From positions 1-17,041 of the forward strand of contig JADDPY010000178.1 of NCBI GenBank assembly GCA_016781635.1: a stretch of DNA of 17,041 nucleotides, in the 5' to 3' direction. The DNA comes from Rubrobacter sp. (GTDB lineage: Bacteria > Actinomycetota > Rubrobacteria > Rubrobacterales > Rubrobacteraceae). The notes under the pieces were generated by a model. The model was not told where the DNA came from, did no database searches, and saw nothing but the letters and a program-made list of their open reading frames with translations. Of the stretch, positions 1 through 7,035 are shown one piece after another. A program made the position numbers and the translations under genes. Position 1 is the first letter of the stretch. Each line of letters opens with the position of its first letter.

Positions 1-10
1 GCACCTTCCC

Positions 11-58
11 GGTGGGCCGCCTGGGTCTCGAACCCAGCACCTTGGGACTAAAATCCGA
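11..58 (-). other. tRNA 3'-half remnant, probable attachment-site core
   Basis: On the minus strand this has a perfect T arm (CTGGG stem, TTCGAGA loop, CCCAG stem, at 21-37), followed by a 7-nt strand GCGGCCC (14-20) that looks like the 3' acceptor strand, then A and CC. Upstream is an anticodon-arm-like GGATTTTAGTCC (44-56), but it does not form a proper 5-bp stem with a 7-nt loop. No D arm or matching 5' acceptor strand (GGGCCGC) appears in the next 100 nt. It is therefore not a complete tRNA gene. A 3' tRNA fragment of this size is what a tyrosine-recombinase integration leaves at one end of an island; that reading is inference, since no integrase lies in the window. Confidence 0.55.
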
Positions 59-133
59 AATCAGGCGTCCAGCGTGTCCGTGTGAACGGCATTTGTGCTG
101 GTCAGAGGGGGTGCCCGTCCGCAGGGTGGCGTC

Positions 134-180
134 GCGTCTCACGGCGTAGCGACCAGTTCGTGAGACGTTTCGTGAGACGC
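134..180. repeat. CGTGAGACG repeats beside the tRNA remnant
   Basis: The 9-mer CGTGAGACG occurs at 159-167 and again at 171-180 (there extended by C), as direct repeats 12 nt apart. It occurs once inverted at 134-143 as GCGTCTCACG. The cluster lies about 75 nt inside the tRNA remnant. Direct plus inverted short repeats flanking a tRNA-derived core resemble arm-type sites for a tyrosine integrase or its directionality factor. A hairpin of the inverted copies is an alternative reading. Confidence 0.45.
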
Positions 181-203
181 CGGGAGGTGACATCGTCCGG
201 ATT

Positions 204-528
204 TGTCAATGGCCATCTCGACGTCCCCGCTGGTGGTCAACCAAAGTCCCCACCCTCGGCGTGCTCAAAACCGGCCTCTGAGAGCCCCGTAGCGGTTCCC
301 GGAGAAGCGGCCGTGGGGGTAAGGGTGCGGCCGATCAGAGCCTCAGCGCTCTTCTTCGGCCGTCTCCTCCCTTCTGCCGGGCCTCCCGCATAGGGTAACT
401 CTCGCCCTCGGTGAGGACGACCACGGCGTGGTGCAGGAGCCGGTCGAGCCATGGGGCGTTCTCCTGGTGGATCAGGTCGTCGAGGTCGGGACTTTCATTG
501 GCCACGGATGGGGACTTTCACATGGCCA
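204..528 (-). mobile_element. IS21-family relic, internally deleted
   Basis: The two ends carry matching inverted repeats of about 41 nt: 210-251 on the plus strand and 528-488 read on the minus strand. Both have the layout TGGCCAT, then GTCCCC, then GTGG, then CAA, then AAAGTCCC, and about two thirds of positions agree by eye. Each end holds two spaced copies of a GGCCA...AAAGTCCC-like unit, as in the multiple terminal repeats of IS21-like elements. Between them only the C-terminal codons of istB remain, so istA and most of istB are gone. The left repeat directly abuts the istB tail, which indicates an internal deletion. The relic cannot move by itself. Confidence 0.65.
335..487 (-). pseudogene. 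IstB (IS21 helper ATPase) C-terminal remnant
   Basis: Reading the minus strand to the TGA at 335-337 gives about 50 residues including LIHQENAPWLDRLLHHAVVV and TEGESYPMREAR, which match the C-terminus of IS21-family IstB ATPases. IstB normally runs to about 250 residues, with Walker motifs that are absent here. The in-frame sequence upstream runs into the element's terminal repeat and a stop near 525. This is a dead fragment of the helper protein for IS21 transposition. Confidence 0.65.
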
Positions 529-786
529 CGGAGACTGAGACCCATACCCCTGCAGCTTGTGTCGATCCCGTGACGATCCGCCGTCTCCAGGTCCTTCCGC
601 TCAAGGTGATGAGCACCAACGCCGACGGCCTTTCCAGTGCTGGCGGTGCGGCGGGGAAGCACGGAAACGCGAAAGAGCAGCTCAGACCGCATATCCATAG
701 TCAGCCTGATGTCGCTGAATCCTACCTGAATCGCCCCGTTATGGCACGCCAATGGCACGGCCCGGGGGACCATCGAGGCCGGCGGG
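529..786. other. Stretch with no recognisable gene
   Basis: Open frames exist on both strands, but none has a recognisable domain, a convincing ribosome binding site or homologous motifs. The base composition is moderate (lower than the operon), and the stretch sits between an IS relic and a decayed toxin-antitoxin pair. It is most simply read as degenerate accessory DNA. I see no RNA gene in it. Confidence 0.4.
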
Positions 787-1195
787 TCATCCCGCCGGTG
801 ATGCCCCGGCGCCAGGCCGTCGTGAGTCCGAGAGCTTCAGCGGCGGCAGCCATCCTCTCGTCGTAGGTGAGCACTCCGCCGAGATCCTCGCCGGCAGCCG
901 TCGCAGCGGCGGAGTGATGGCATCGAGGGTGCGGAGTTGGGCGGGCTCGAGCCAGCTGGCGGCGAGCAGGAGATCCCGGTCGACGACCAGCTGCTCCAAC
1001 GCATCGAGATCGACCAGAGCTGCTGTCACCGTCGACCCGAGTGACGCCCGCCAGGACCTCGGCGACGGCGAGCTCGTACGTCACGACGACGACGTCGTCG
1101 TCGTCGTCATCTCGCCAGGCAGCGAGCGCAGCGCTCTCGTCCTCAGCGACGGCGAACCTCACGATGGCGGAGGAGTCCAGCTGCCAGACGCTCAC
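787..1195 (-). pseudogene. VapC-like PIN-domain toxin, two frameshifts
   Basis: The gene would start at GTG 1195, overlapping the antitoxin stop by GTGA. It reads VSVWQLDSSAIVRFAVAEDE (PIN motif with the first catalytic Asp) and continues to YELAVAEVLAGVTRV. Reading then jumps frame near 1030 to ALVDLDALEQLVVDRD through WLEPAQLRTLDAI, and jumps back near 915 to HSAAATAAGEDLGGVLTYDE, the typical VapC C-terminal half with its acidic residues. One shift acts as a 1-nt insertion and the other as a 1-nt deletion, so the ends share a frame. VapC proteins are small RNases that cleave tRNA or rRNA and pair with an antitoxin encoded just upstream, as here. All PIN blocks are recognisable, so the lesions are recent or are sequencing errors. 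The exact C-terminus is uncertain. Confidence 0.75.
1083..1104. repeat. (GAC)n/(GTC)n perfect palindrome
   Basis: A perfect 22-nt palindrome made of ACG triplets followed by CGT triplets, centred between 1093 and 1094. On the minus strand it lies in the vapC-like frame and encodes an Asp run followed by a Val run, in the loop between the first PIN helix and the YELAVAEVL helix. Palindromic triplet tracts are prone to slippage. Confidence 0.8.
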
Positions 1196-1457
1196 CACTC
1201 GTCCGACCGAACCGCGGCCAGCGCCTCCGACGCCGCCCGCCGGGTCTTCACCGGCCCTGCCAGCGGACCGGTGACGGTGACCGGCTTCAGTCGGCCGGCT
1301 CCCCGGAGACGGGCGAGGACTCCGCCCGAGGACACGGCGGGCCGAGGACGGCCACGACTTCCCCTCGCTTGGTGACCTCGATGTGTTCACCGGCTTGGGC
1401 GCGCCGTAGCCACTCGCTGGCGTTCTGCCGCACCTCCCGTACGCCGATGCGATCCAT
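1192..1457 (-). pseudogene. Phd/YefM-type antitoxin, one frameshift
   Basis: Starting at ATG 1457 the minus strand reads MDRIGVREVRQNASEWLRRA then QAGEHIEVTKRGEVVAVLGPP. This is the Phd/YefM DNA-binding fold, which represses its own operon and whose C-terminal tail neutralises the toxin. In the intact frame it ends early, at 1287, after 56 residues. A one-base deletion near 1330 restores a sensible tail, SGGVLARLRGAGRLKP through EALAAVRSDEW, ending at 1192 and overlapping the VapC start. That coupling is typical of vapBC-like pairs and argues that the frameshift is real damage or an error in an otherwise normal module. No clear Shine-Dalgarno precedes the ATG, so the gene may be leaderless. 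The truncated 56-residue form could still bind DNA. Confidence 0.7.
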
Positions 1458-1540
1458 GTGTAAACTCGGTAGTAGCAGGAAGAAATGCTCCGGTGCTGAC
1501 CTGTGCCATAACTTCATTTGCGCTTCGGATGGTACCCCAT

Positions 1541-2758
1541 CTAGAGTTTCGCTAGTCGTGCAAGCGACTTACGGTAGGTAAGTATGAAGTCCTGTGCAGG
1601 CATCACTTCCATACCGTAAAACGTCGACGAGTCGCACCCGTGCTCGTCATCAAGTTCTAAATCACGGCGAATCTTGGTTACGGTGTTCCGCTCAACATCC
1701 GTCCCCTCTCCAGCATAATACACCTGCGTACTAAGTACTTCGGTTCGCTGCCGCCCGAGCCGACTCCACCGTTCCACAGGTCGGTAGATGTTGATACGGT
1801 TTCCAGTACCCTTTGGGAACTCCGTGGAGCATCCAAAGGTATTCAGAATGCGACGAAACCGGACCCACTTTAGTACTCTTTCACCTAGGTCCACTCTACG
1901 TGCATGCTTGCAGAGCCACTCACTTAGCTCGATGACCTCCCGATCAGCGAGATCGCCTGACGCTCGCTTCACGAGCCGGTGCTGCGTAAGCAACAGGACT
2001 ACTCTGAACATGTCGTCCTCATCACACGTCAGCTGAAAAGAGTTTTCATCCAAAAAGACCAGCATCGAAACGAGAGCCGTCCGCTTGTTTCCGTTGTGAA
2101 ATGCGTGATTTAGCGCAACGGAGTGCATCAGGGCTGCTGCCGCCATCTGGACTGTTGGATACTTATCCTCGGAGCCTAATGAGGTACGAGGTCGAGCCAC
2201 GGCTGAGGATAGGAGGTTCTCATCGCGCACTCCTGCAGGAATGATGGGATCGGTGGTCCCCGCGAAGTCCTCAACAAGGCAGAAGTGGATACCAACGACC
2301 TCCTCATGTGAGAGATACCGCATCTGCTGGAGACGTTGACCCACGACTCGCCACTCCAAAGGTGGTAGCATCATTTCATCGGCGCTTGTTTGGTTGGATT
2401 CCCTAGGACCAGTCGGTCCATGGCCGCGCCGCACTCCGAGTCGCTTTAATTTCGCTACCGCTCCCTTAGGTAGTCGCCGCGCGCGAGGTGAAATCTTGAT
2501 ACCGAGCTCGTCGAGTGCCAAAGCGAACTCAGCATCGGAATAGCCAAGCCGGTCTTTCCAGTACTGCGGCGTCCCGAGGGCGCGAGCTGTTGCGATGTCG
2601 AGAGCTCGACGAGCCGTAGTAACGTCCTTGCCGGCGATAGTATCCCCCGGCTCGTGCAGGTAATCGAGACCCGCATCCCAAAGAGTTACCAGTGCGACAT
2701 CGAGATCAGATGCGGCCTCTTCAGCCAAGGACGCTACTGTTACTCTTCTTGCGGCCAT
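1541..2758 (-). CDS. Doc/Fic-family protein with IF2N-like N-terminus and HicA-like C-terminus
   Basis: This 405-residue protein has a central Fic/Doc domain (about residues 135-290). Its signature is HAFHNGNKRT at 218-227, preceded by the Doc-like IIPAGVRDENLLSSAVARP (172-190). Fic/Doc enzymes transfer AMP or phosphate onto target proteins; Doc phosphorylates EF-Tu. The acidic residue usual after HxFx is Asn222 here, a common variant. Residues 1-110 resemble the IF2 N-terminal/HTH-like fold (LAEEAASDLDVALVTLWDAG), and residues 296-370 recall HicA (a GCS..PKGTGNR..Y block, then ERNTVTKIRRDLEL) but without the catalytic His. The start ATG at 2758 has GGAGAG just upstream. A 153-nt gap separates it from the operon, and its G+C is near 55% where sampled, so it looks acquired separately. 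No Phd-like antitoxin lies directly next to it except the broken one at 1192-1457. The Fic call is firm; the flanking domains are inference. Confidence 0.8.
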   Translation of the reverse strand: MAARRVTVASLAEEAASDLDVALVTLWDAGLDYLHEPGDTIAGKDVTTARRALDIATARALGTPQYWKDRLGYSDAEFALALDELGIKISPRARRLPKGAVAKLKRLGVRRGHGPTGPRESNQTSADEMMLPPLEWRVVGQRLQQMRYLSHEEVVGIHFCLVEDFAGTTDPIIPAGVRDENLLSSAVARPRTSLGSEDKYPTVQMAAAALMHSVALNHAFHNGNKRTALVSMLVFLDENSFQLTCDEDDMFRVVLLLTQHRLVKRASGDLADREVIELSEWLCKHARRVDLGERVLKWVRFRRILNTFGCSTEFPKGTGNRINIYRPVERWSRLGRQRTEVLSTQVYYAGEGTDVERNTVTKIRRDLELDDEHGCDSSTFYGMEVMPAQDFILTYRKSLARLAKL

Positions 2759-2911
2759 CTCTCCACTTTCTGAACAACTGCAGGGGTAGGCAAGCGTAGA
2801 GACTGAGCGCCTCTTGCGGAGACTATTGTGCCGTACTTGCAGTCCGCTTGGTCGCCAGGATGAGCGCCTAGCTGGTTCCGGTCATGTTGCCGCTCTGCCT
2901 GGTCAGACAAC

Positions 2912-5900
2912 TCAATCTTCGAACTCGTGGGCCTCGAACTTGAGGGTTCTGGCGTTTTCGCTCACGGTGCGCCGGACGTCGTCGTCGAAGCCGTCCTTGG
3001 CGCTCGCTTCGATCTCGACGGTGATGGTCACCTCAGCGTCGGCCCGGCCGAGCTGAGCGATGATGGCGTCGGCGATGTCGCCCAGGTCGCGCAGCATGCG
3101 CACTGGTTGCACTGACACCCGCCCGTAGAAGCGGGTCTTTGCCGCCGGTCCTGTCGGTTCTGCAGTCGTCGCCTCGGCATCAAGCCTCAGCGCTGTGGCT
3201 TCGCTCCCCCCGGCCGCCGGGTCTCCCGACGCCGTTCCCGTCGCTCGCTCCTCATCCAACTGGCGGGTTGCCGCCTCGGCCTTAACCACCACGGACTCGG
3301 CGTCGAGCACCACCGCCGGATGCTCGCCGGCAACCAGGCCGCAGAAGCGCCCGCTGGCCTCGTCCAGGGCACTGGCGTAGGCGAAGGTGTCCGAGCTCCA
3401 GGTGAGCAGGGCCACTCCCTGGCGGACGGCGTCGATCAGCACACGGGAATCCCGCAGGCGAGGCAGGTACAGGTACTGGCTGTAGTCGCTCCAGAGCTGC
3501 TTGAGCCCGACGTAGTCACCCCGCCACAGCGGCACCCGGTCGAGGTCCATGCGCAGGCGCACACCCGAGTACTTGGTGATCAGCGCCTCCTCCCCCACCA
3601 GCTTTCGGCTCACCCGCTCGGCCAGGGACTCGGCGCCACTGACCCTGGTCTCTTCCCACGTGATCGCCGGATCGGTCGCCGACTGAGAAGGCAGCAGGAC
3701 CCAGGCGAAGGTCTCGCCGATGCGCTGCTTCACGACCTCGTCGGACTGCCCTCGCTTGTCTTCGGCCTGGCGGCGCTGGAAGTTGTCGAGGTTGAGCGTC
3801 TCCTTGTCAGCGTCGATGGACGCCCACGCCAGGAAGGTCCGCACGCCCTGGCGCAGCTCGTCGAGGCGGGCCTTGTCGGCGGCGAGGAAGACCAGCATGT
3901 TGCGATACAGCCGGTCGCCGGCCGCCCGGCGCTCCAGGAACTGCCCGGCCGCCAGCCGGGCTGGGCTGTTGGCGGTCTTGGACGAGTGCGGGTGCTCGGG
4001 GCCGAGCACGACCAGGCGGACCTCGGCCTCGTCCGGCACCTCGGCCGGGGTTCGAGGGGCGGGGTGGACGTGGGCGAAGACGCCTCGCTGGCCGGTCTTG
4101 GTGGCCGTGGCCAGGCGCTTGCGGATCTCCTCGTCGACATCGTCGTCGGTGAAGTTCGACGCCGCCCGGTCCTGGGCCAGCCGGGTGACCGAGGGCTGGA
4201 GCGAGTACCAGTAGCGGGCGCCGTCGACGTAGAGGTAGGTGGCCTGGTCGCCGAGGCGGCGAAGGGCGTCACCGAAGGTGGCCGGCGACTCGCCGGGCTG
4301 GACGCAGCCGAGCTTGATCGATCGGTCATCGACGCCCCGGTTGGCCGCCTGCTGGGTGGGCGCCGAGCCTAGGTAGATGGTGCGGGCCACCCTTCGGGTG
4401 GCCGAGTAGCGGCCGAGGCTCGGGTTTTCCCGGTCGAGGCGCAGCGGCAGGGCGTTGGGCCCGTCGATGTCGCTCTCGATCACCGGCGTCCACCCCTCCT
4501 CCAGATAGCGGGTCAGCTCGGCCGACACGGCCGGGGCGTCGATGGGGATGGTGGCGGGCATCACCAGCAGGCTGGTGTCGTTGCGCTCCCACAGCTCGTG
4601 GACCACGGCGGCCATGAGGCGCAGCACGCCCCGAGTGCGCTGGAACTTGTCGAGCGTCGACCACTCGCCGTAGAGGCGGTCGAACAGCTCTGGGTGAATC
4701 GGGTAGGCGGAGGCCAGCCGACGCTCGTAGTCGGCCTCCGGGCAGCCCGAGGGGAACTCGGCCCGCTGGCCCCGGTAGAGGTTGCCGAAGGCCTTGACGA
4801 CGGCGTCCCGGGCCGGGGCGGCGGCCGCCGGGAGATCGTCGAAGAGGCGGCGGCGCACGATCTCGAATCCCTCGTCGGCCGACGCCGGCCGCCACGACGA
4901 CTCCATGCGCCCGATGACGTTCTTAAGCCGCTCGAGCGCGGCCTTGCCCCCCTCGCCGCCGACCTCGATGTCGGACGCAGGGATCGACACCACCAGCAGC
5001 GCCCCCTCCACCGAGCGGGCGGCCTCGGCCAGGGCCTGGGCGAACGTGAACTGGGCGTCGAAGCTGCCGGCGGGCAGCCCGTCGGTGCCGTAGAGCTGGC
5101 GGGCGTAGGCCACCCACTCGTCGATGAGCACCAGGCACGGCGAGTACCGGCGCAACAGGTCGACGAGCGCCGAGCCGGGGCTGGTCCCGCTGCGGTCGGC
5201 CTCGGCCACGAGGGCGTAGCCGTCGGCGCCACCCAGCTGCCAGGCCAGCTCCCCCCACAGCGTGCGGACGCTCACTCCCTCGCCCTTGTCGTGGACCACC
5301 CCGGGCGAGACCATCTGGCCCACGAGCACCGCCGAGGTCGCCGGCGGCGGCGGCTCCAGGCCGCCGTCGGCCAGCATGGCCTCCACCCCGGGCAGCTGAT
5401 GGGGCGGGTAGCCGGCGGCCAGGTGGTACAGGGCGATCATTGAGTGGGTCTTGCCGCCTCCGAAGTTGGTCTGCAGCTCGACCACCGGGTCGCCCCCGTC
5501 GCCCCGCCAGCGGCGCGCGGCGTTGCCCAGGAGCTGGCGCAGGCCCTCGGTGAGGAACGTCCGGCGGAAGAACTCCACCGGCTTGCCGTACTCGTCGGCA
5601 GCCTCGTCCCGCCACACCTGGTGGAGGTCGGCAGCGAACTCGGCGTGCTGGTAGCGCCCCGAGGCCACGTCGGGATGCGGGGTCACCGCCTCCCGCCACG
5701 GCGTGAGGCCGCCAGCGGGGCGGCCCTCCACCGGCGCCACTGCTACCCGGCGCTGGGTGGAGCGGGCCTGCTCCGCGAAGCGGGCCCGCAGCAGGTCCTG
5801 GCGCATCCGGTCGACCTCGACGGCCTCCTCGGCGGCGGAGACGGCTAGCAGCAAGCGGTGGACCGAGTCGAGGGCGCGGTAGGCGTCGTCGCCGGAGAAG

Positions 5901-6202
5901 GTGTCCTGGTGGGCCCAGCGGTTGCGGACGTCGCGCAGCTCGTTGACGTAGCTTCGCTCACTCGGGCCGAGGGTGGTGCGGAAGACGCTCTGCCACTCGT
6001 CCCAGATCACCTTCAACAGGAACGCGGCATCGGTGGGCGAGACCCGCTTGCCCGACTGGGCGGTGGCCGGGTCCATGCGCGTCACCGCCTGCAGCCAACG
6101 CTCGCCGTAGCGCGACTGGCACTCCCGGGCGACGAAGGGCGCCAGCCCTTTGCTCAACAGCCCCAGCGCCCGGCCGACGCGTTCGTGGTTGGTGGTCGCC
6201 AT
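2912..6202 (-). CDS. Swt1-HEPN / DUF499 (COG1483-type) AAA+ ATPase
   Basis: This 1096-residue protein is the last gene of the operon. Residues 1-130 form a Swt1-type HEPN domain with the intact RNase-like motif RNRWAH (Arg93...His98). The DUF499 ATPase follows: Walker A TNFGGGKTH at 245-253, Walker B CLVLIDEW at about 356-363, and a sensor-like strand ALLVVSIPAS at 401-410. The C-terminal half (about 450-1096) is the long DUF499 region, with an Ala/Gly/Thr-rich linker near 1000 and a final domain after it. DUF499 ATPases accompany DUF1156 methyltransferases in defence islands and are distant relatives of BrxC/PglY. The ATG at 6202 has GGAGG about 8 nt upstream and starts 3 nt after the HEPN stop, so translation is probably coupled. 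A likely role is nucleotide-driven assembly or sensing on DNA, with the HEPN part as an RNase effector; this is inferred. Length and motif order are normal for the family. Confidence 0.88.
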   Translation of the reverse strand: MATTNHERVGRALGLLSKGLAPFVARECQSRYGERWLQAVTRMDPATAQSGKRVSPTDAAFLLKVIWDEWQSVFRTTLGPSERSYVNELRDVRNRWAHQDTFSGDDAYRALDSVHRLLLAVSAAEEAVEVDRMRQDLLRARFAEQARSTQRRVAVAPVEGRPAGGLTPWREAVTPHPDVASGRYQHAEFAADLHQVWRDEAADEYGKPVEFFRRTFLTEGLRQLLGNAARRWRGDGGDPVVELQTNFGGGKTHSMIALYHLAAGYPPHQLPGVEAMLADGGLEPPPPATSAVLVGQMVSPGVVHDKGEGVSVRTLWGELAWQLGGADGYALVAEADRSGTSPGSALVDLLRRYSPCLVLIDEWVAYARQLYGTDGLPAGSFDAQFTFAQALAEAARSVEGALLVVSIPASDIEVGGEGGKAALERLKNVIGRMESSWRPASADEGFEIVRRRLFDDLPAAAAPARDAVVKAFGNLYRGQRAEFPSGCPEADYERRLASAYPIHPELFDRLYGEWSTLDKFQRTRGVLRLMAAVVHELWERNDTSLLVMPATIPIDAPAVSAELTRYLEEGWTPVIESDIDGPNALPLRLDRENPSLGRYSATRRVARTIYLGSAPTQQAANRGVDDRSIKLGCVQPGESPATFGDALRRLGDQATYLYVDGARYWYSLQPSVTRLAQDRAASNFTDDDVDEEIRKRLATATKTGQRGVFAHVHPAPRTPAEVPDEAEVRLVVLGPEHPHSSKTANSPARLAAGQFLERRAAGDRLYRNMLVFLAADKARLDELRQGVRTFLAWASIDADKETLNLDNFQRRQAEDKRGQSDEVVKQRIGETFAWVLLPSQSATDPAITWEETRVSGAESLAERVSRKLVGEEALITKYSGVRLRMDLDRVPLWRGDYVGLKQLWSDYSQYLYLPRLRDSRVLIDAVRQGVALLTWSSDTFAYASALDEASGRFCGLVAGEHPAVVLDAESVVVKAEAATRQLDEERATGTASGDPAAGGSEATALRLDAEATTAEPTGPAAKTRFYGRVSVQPVRMLRDLGDIADAIIAQLGRADAEVTITVEIEASAKDGFDDDVRRTVSENARTLKFEAHEFED

Positions 6203-6205
6203 GCC

Positions 6206-6613
6206 TCAGCCTCCCTCGCCACCGGCAGGCAGCGCTTGGCGCGCCGCTCCCACCACCTTCGTGGCCTGGGCGACCGCCTCCTCCGCCTGCTCCCGCGACG
6301 CGTCCAGCGACGCGCGGTCGTAGCGGCCGGCGATCGCCCAGGGGGTGAGGGCTGCCAACATCTCCCGTGCCACCCCGGGGAGCGGCCCCACCAACGCCGA
6401 GAGCGCCTCCAGGTCATGCGTTCTAGGCGGGTCCTCGCCGCTGGCGGCGAGCAGCGCCTTCAACGCCTTCTCGGCCGCTTGCTGGGCGAGGAAGCAGGCG
6501 TGGCCGAACCCGTAGCTCCGCTGCTCGAGCCACAGGCCCGCAGCATCGAGGCCGATCGCCGCCAACGACATCAGGTCGTCGCTGGCTTCCTTGGCCGGGT
6601 CACCGGCGCTCAT
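6206..6613 (-). CDS. HEPN-domain protein (partner of MNT)
   Basis: This 135-residue helical protein carries the HEPN signature CFLAQQAAEKALKALLAASG (40-59), then PPRTHDLEAL (62-71) and GRY (96-98), as in stand-alone HEPN proteins (Pfam 05168 type). A clear R-x4-6-H RNase motif is not visible, so catalysis is doubtful and it may serve as substrate or scaffold for the nucleotidyltransferase. I chose ATG 6613, which overlaps the MNT stop by 14 nt. An upstream ATG at 6664 would add 17 residues lying entirely inside the MNT gene. MNT-HEPN pairs act as toxin-antitoxin or abortive-infection modules in which the nucleotidyltransferase modifies the HEPN partner. Position between the methyltransferase half and DUF499 suggests it is part of the operon. 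Confidence 0.82.
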   Translation of the reverse strand: MSAGDPAKEASDDLMSLAAIGLDAAGLWLEQRSYGFGHACFLAQQAAEKALKALLAASGEDPPRTHDLEALSALVGPLPGVAREMLAALTPWAIAGRYDRASLDASREQAEEAVAQATKVVGAARQALPAGGEGG

Positions 6614-6965
6614 GGACCGTGCGGCCTTCCCGCAGGATCGCTCGGAACGCTCCGGGAACGTCACCTCGTTGCGCCAGGTCCCGGGGATCGGTGACGATGA
6701 TGTCCTTGGGCACCGGGGCGGCGACGGCCAGGCGCGCGTTCACGGTCAGCTGGTGGCGGGCCTCGGGGGGCGCGTCGTCGAGCACCAGAAGGAGGTCGAT
6801 GTCGCTGTCGGGACCGTCGTCGCCTCTGGCCACCGAGCCGAACAGGACGATCCTCACCGGGTCGCATGCGTCCACCAGGTCGGCGACGATCTCAGGCACC
6901 CACGCAGCCAGGGTGCGCCCGTCGTAGACGGCCTTGCCGTCGACCACCTCGACGTTGACGGCCAC
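6600..6965 (-). CDS. Minimal nucleotidyltransferase (MNT)
   Basis: This 121-residue protein has the polymerase-beta-like minimal nucleotidyltransferase signature: GSVARG at 43-48 and DSDIDLLLV at 53-61, giving the GS-x-DxD metal site (Asp55, Asp57). It starts at GTG 6965, with GGGGAAG about 10 nt upstream, and overlaps the HEPN gene by 14 nt, a fixed gene order for MNT-HEPN modules. In characterised pairs the MNT protein adds AMP to a residue of the HEPN toxin and neutralises it. Its ribosome binding site and start codon lie within a 39-nt repeat that also occurs at the previous gene junction (7911-7949). Confidence 0.85.
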   Translation of the reverse strand: MAVNVEVVDGKAVYDGRTLAAWVPEIVADLVDACDPVRIVLFGSVARGDDGPDSDIDLLLVLDDAPPEARHQLTVNARLAVAAPVPKDIIVTDPRDLAQRGDVPGAFRAILREGRTVHERR

Positions 6966-7000
6966 CGCTAGCGCCGCTTCCCCTGGACGGACGGTTCCGC
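6962..7000 (-). repeat. Junction repeat copy B (before MNT)
   Basis: This 39-nt segment matches 7911-7949 at 30 of 39 positions without gaps. It holds AEPSVQG codons, a GGGGAAG ribosome binding site, TAG, 2 nt and the GTG start of the nucleotidyltransferase gene. Confidence 0.7.
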
Positions 7001-7035
7001 CGAACCGTTGGCAACCGGAGCTGTGCCCTCGGCTT
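6968..7035 (-). pseudogene. Vestigial methyltransferase C-terminal tail
   Basis: Immediately after the stop of the EVE/DUF3883 gene, the minus strand reads KAEGTAPVANGSAEPSVQGK, then RR and TAG at 6968-6970. SAEPSVQG is also the tail of the intact methyltransferase (ending at 7917). The two encode it with five synonymous codon differences (Ser, Glu, Pro, Ser, Gln) and no replacement. This looks like the end of a homologous methyltransferase gene left behind when gene order was rearranged. About 22 codons remain, with no start codon. Confidence 0.55.

Noticed and set aside
1..90. Complete tRNA gene
   Set aside because: The T arm is convincing, but the D arm, 5' acceptor strand and a proper anticodon stem are missing on the minus strand. 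A Leu-like anticodon arm on the plus strand is in the wrong order relative to the T arm.
82..452. Open frames of 71-103 codons on both strands near the left edge
   Set aside because: They cross the repeat cluster and the IS21 relic, and have no ribosome binding site or domain.
722..1390. Single 222-codon minus-strand gene
   Set aside because: Only its parts match a PIN toxin. The middle and the N-terminal stretch are out-of-frame readings of the broken antitoxin-toxin pair.
2759..2911. Promoter for the Doc/Fic gene and terminator for the operon
   Set aside because: The 153-nt gap should hold them, but no -35/-10 pair with sensible spacing and no strong hairpin could be picked out by eye.
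3320..4372. Long plus-strand open frame of 350 codons
   Set aside because: Antisense shadow of the DUF499 gene. Such frames are common opposite GC-rich coding sequence; it has no recognisable domain, and the minus-strand gene has clear motifs.
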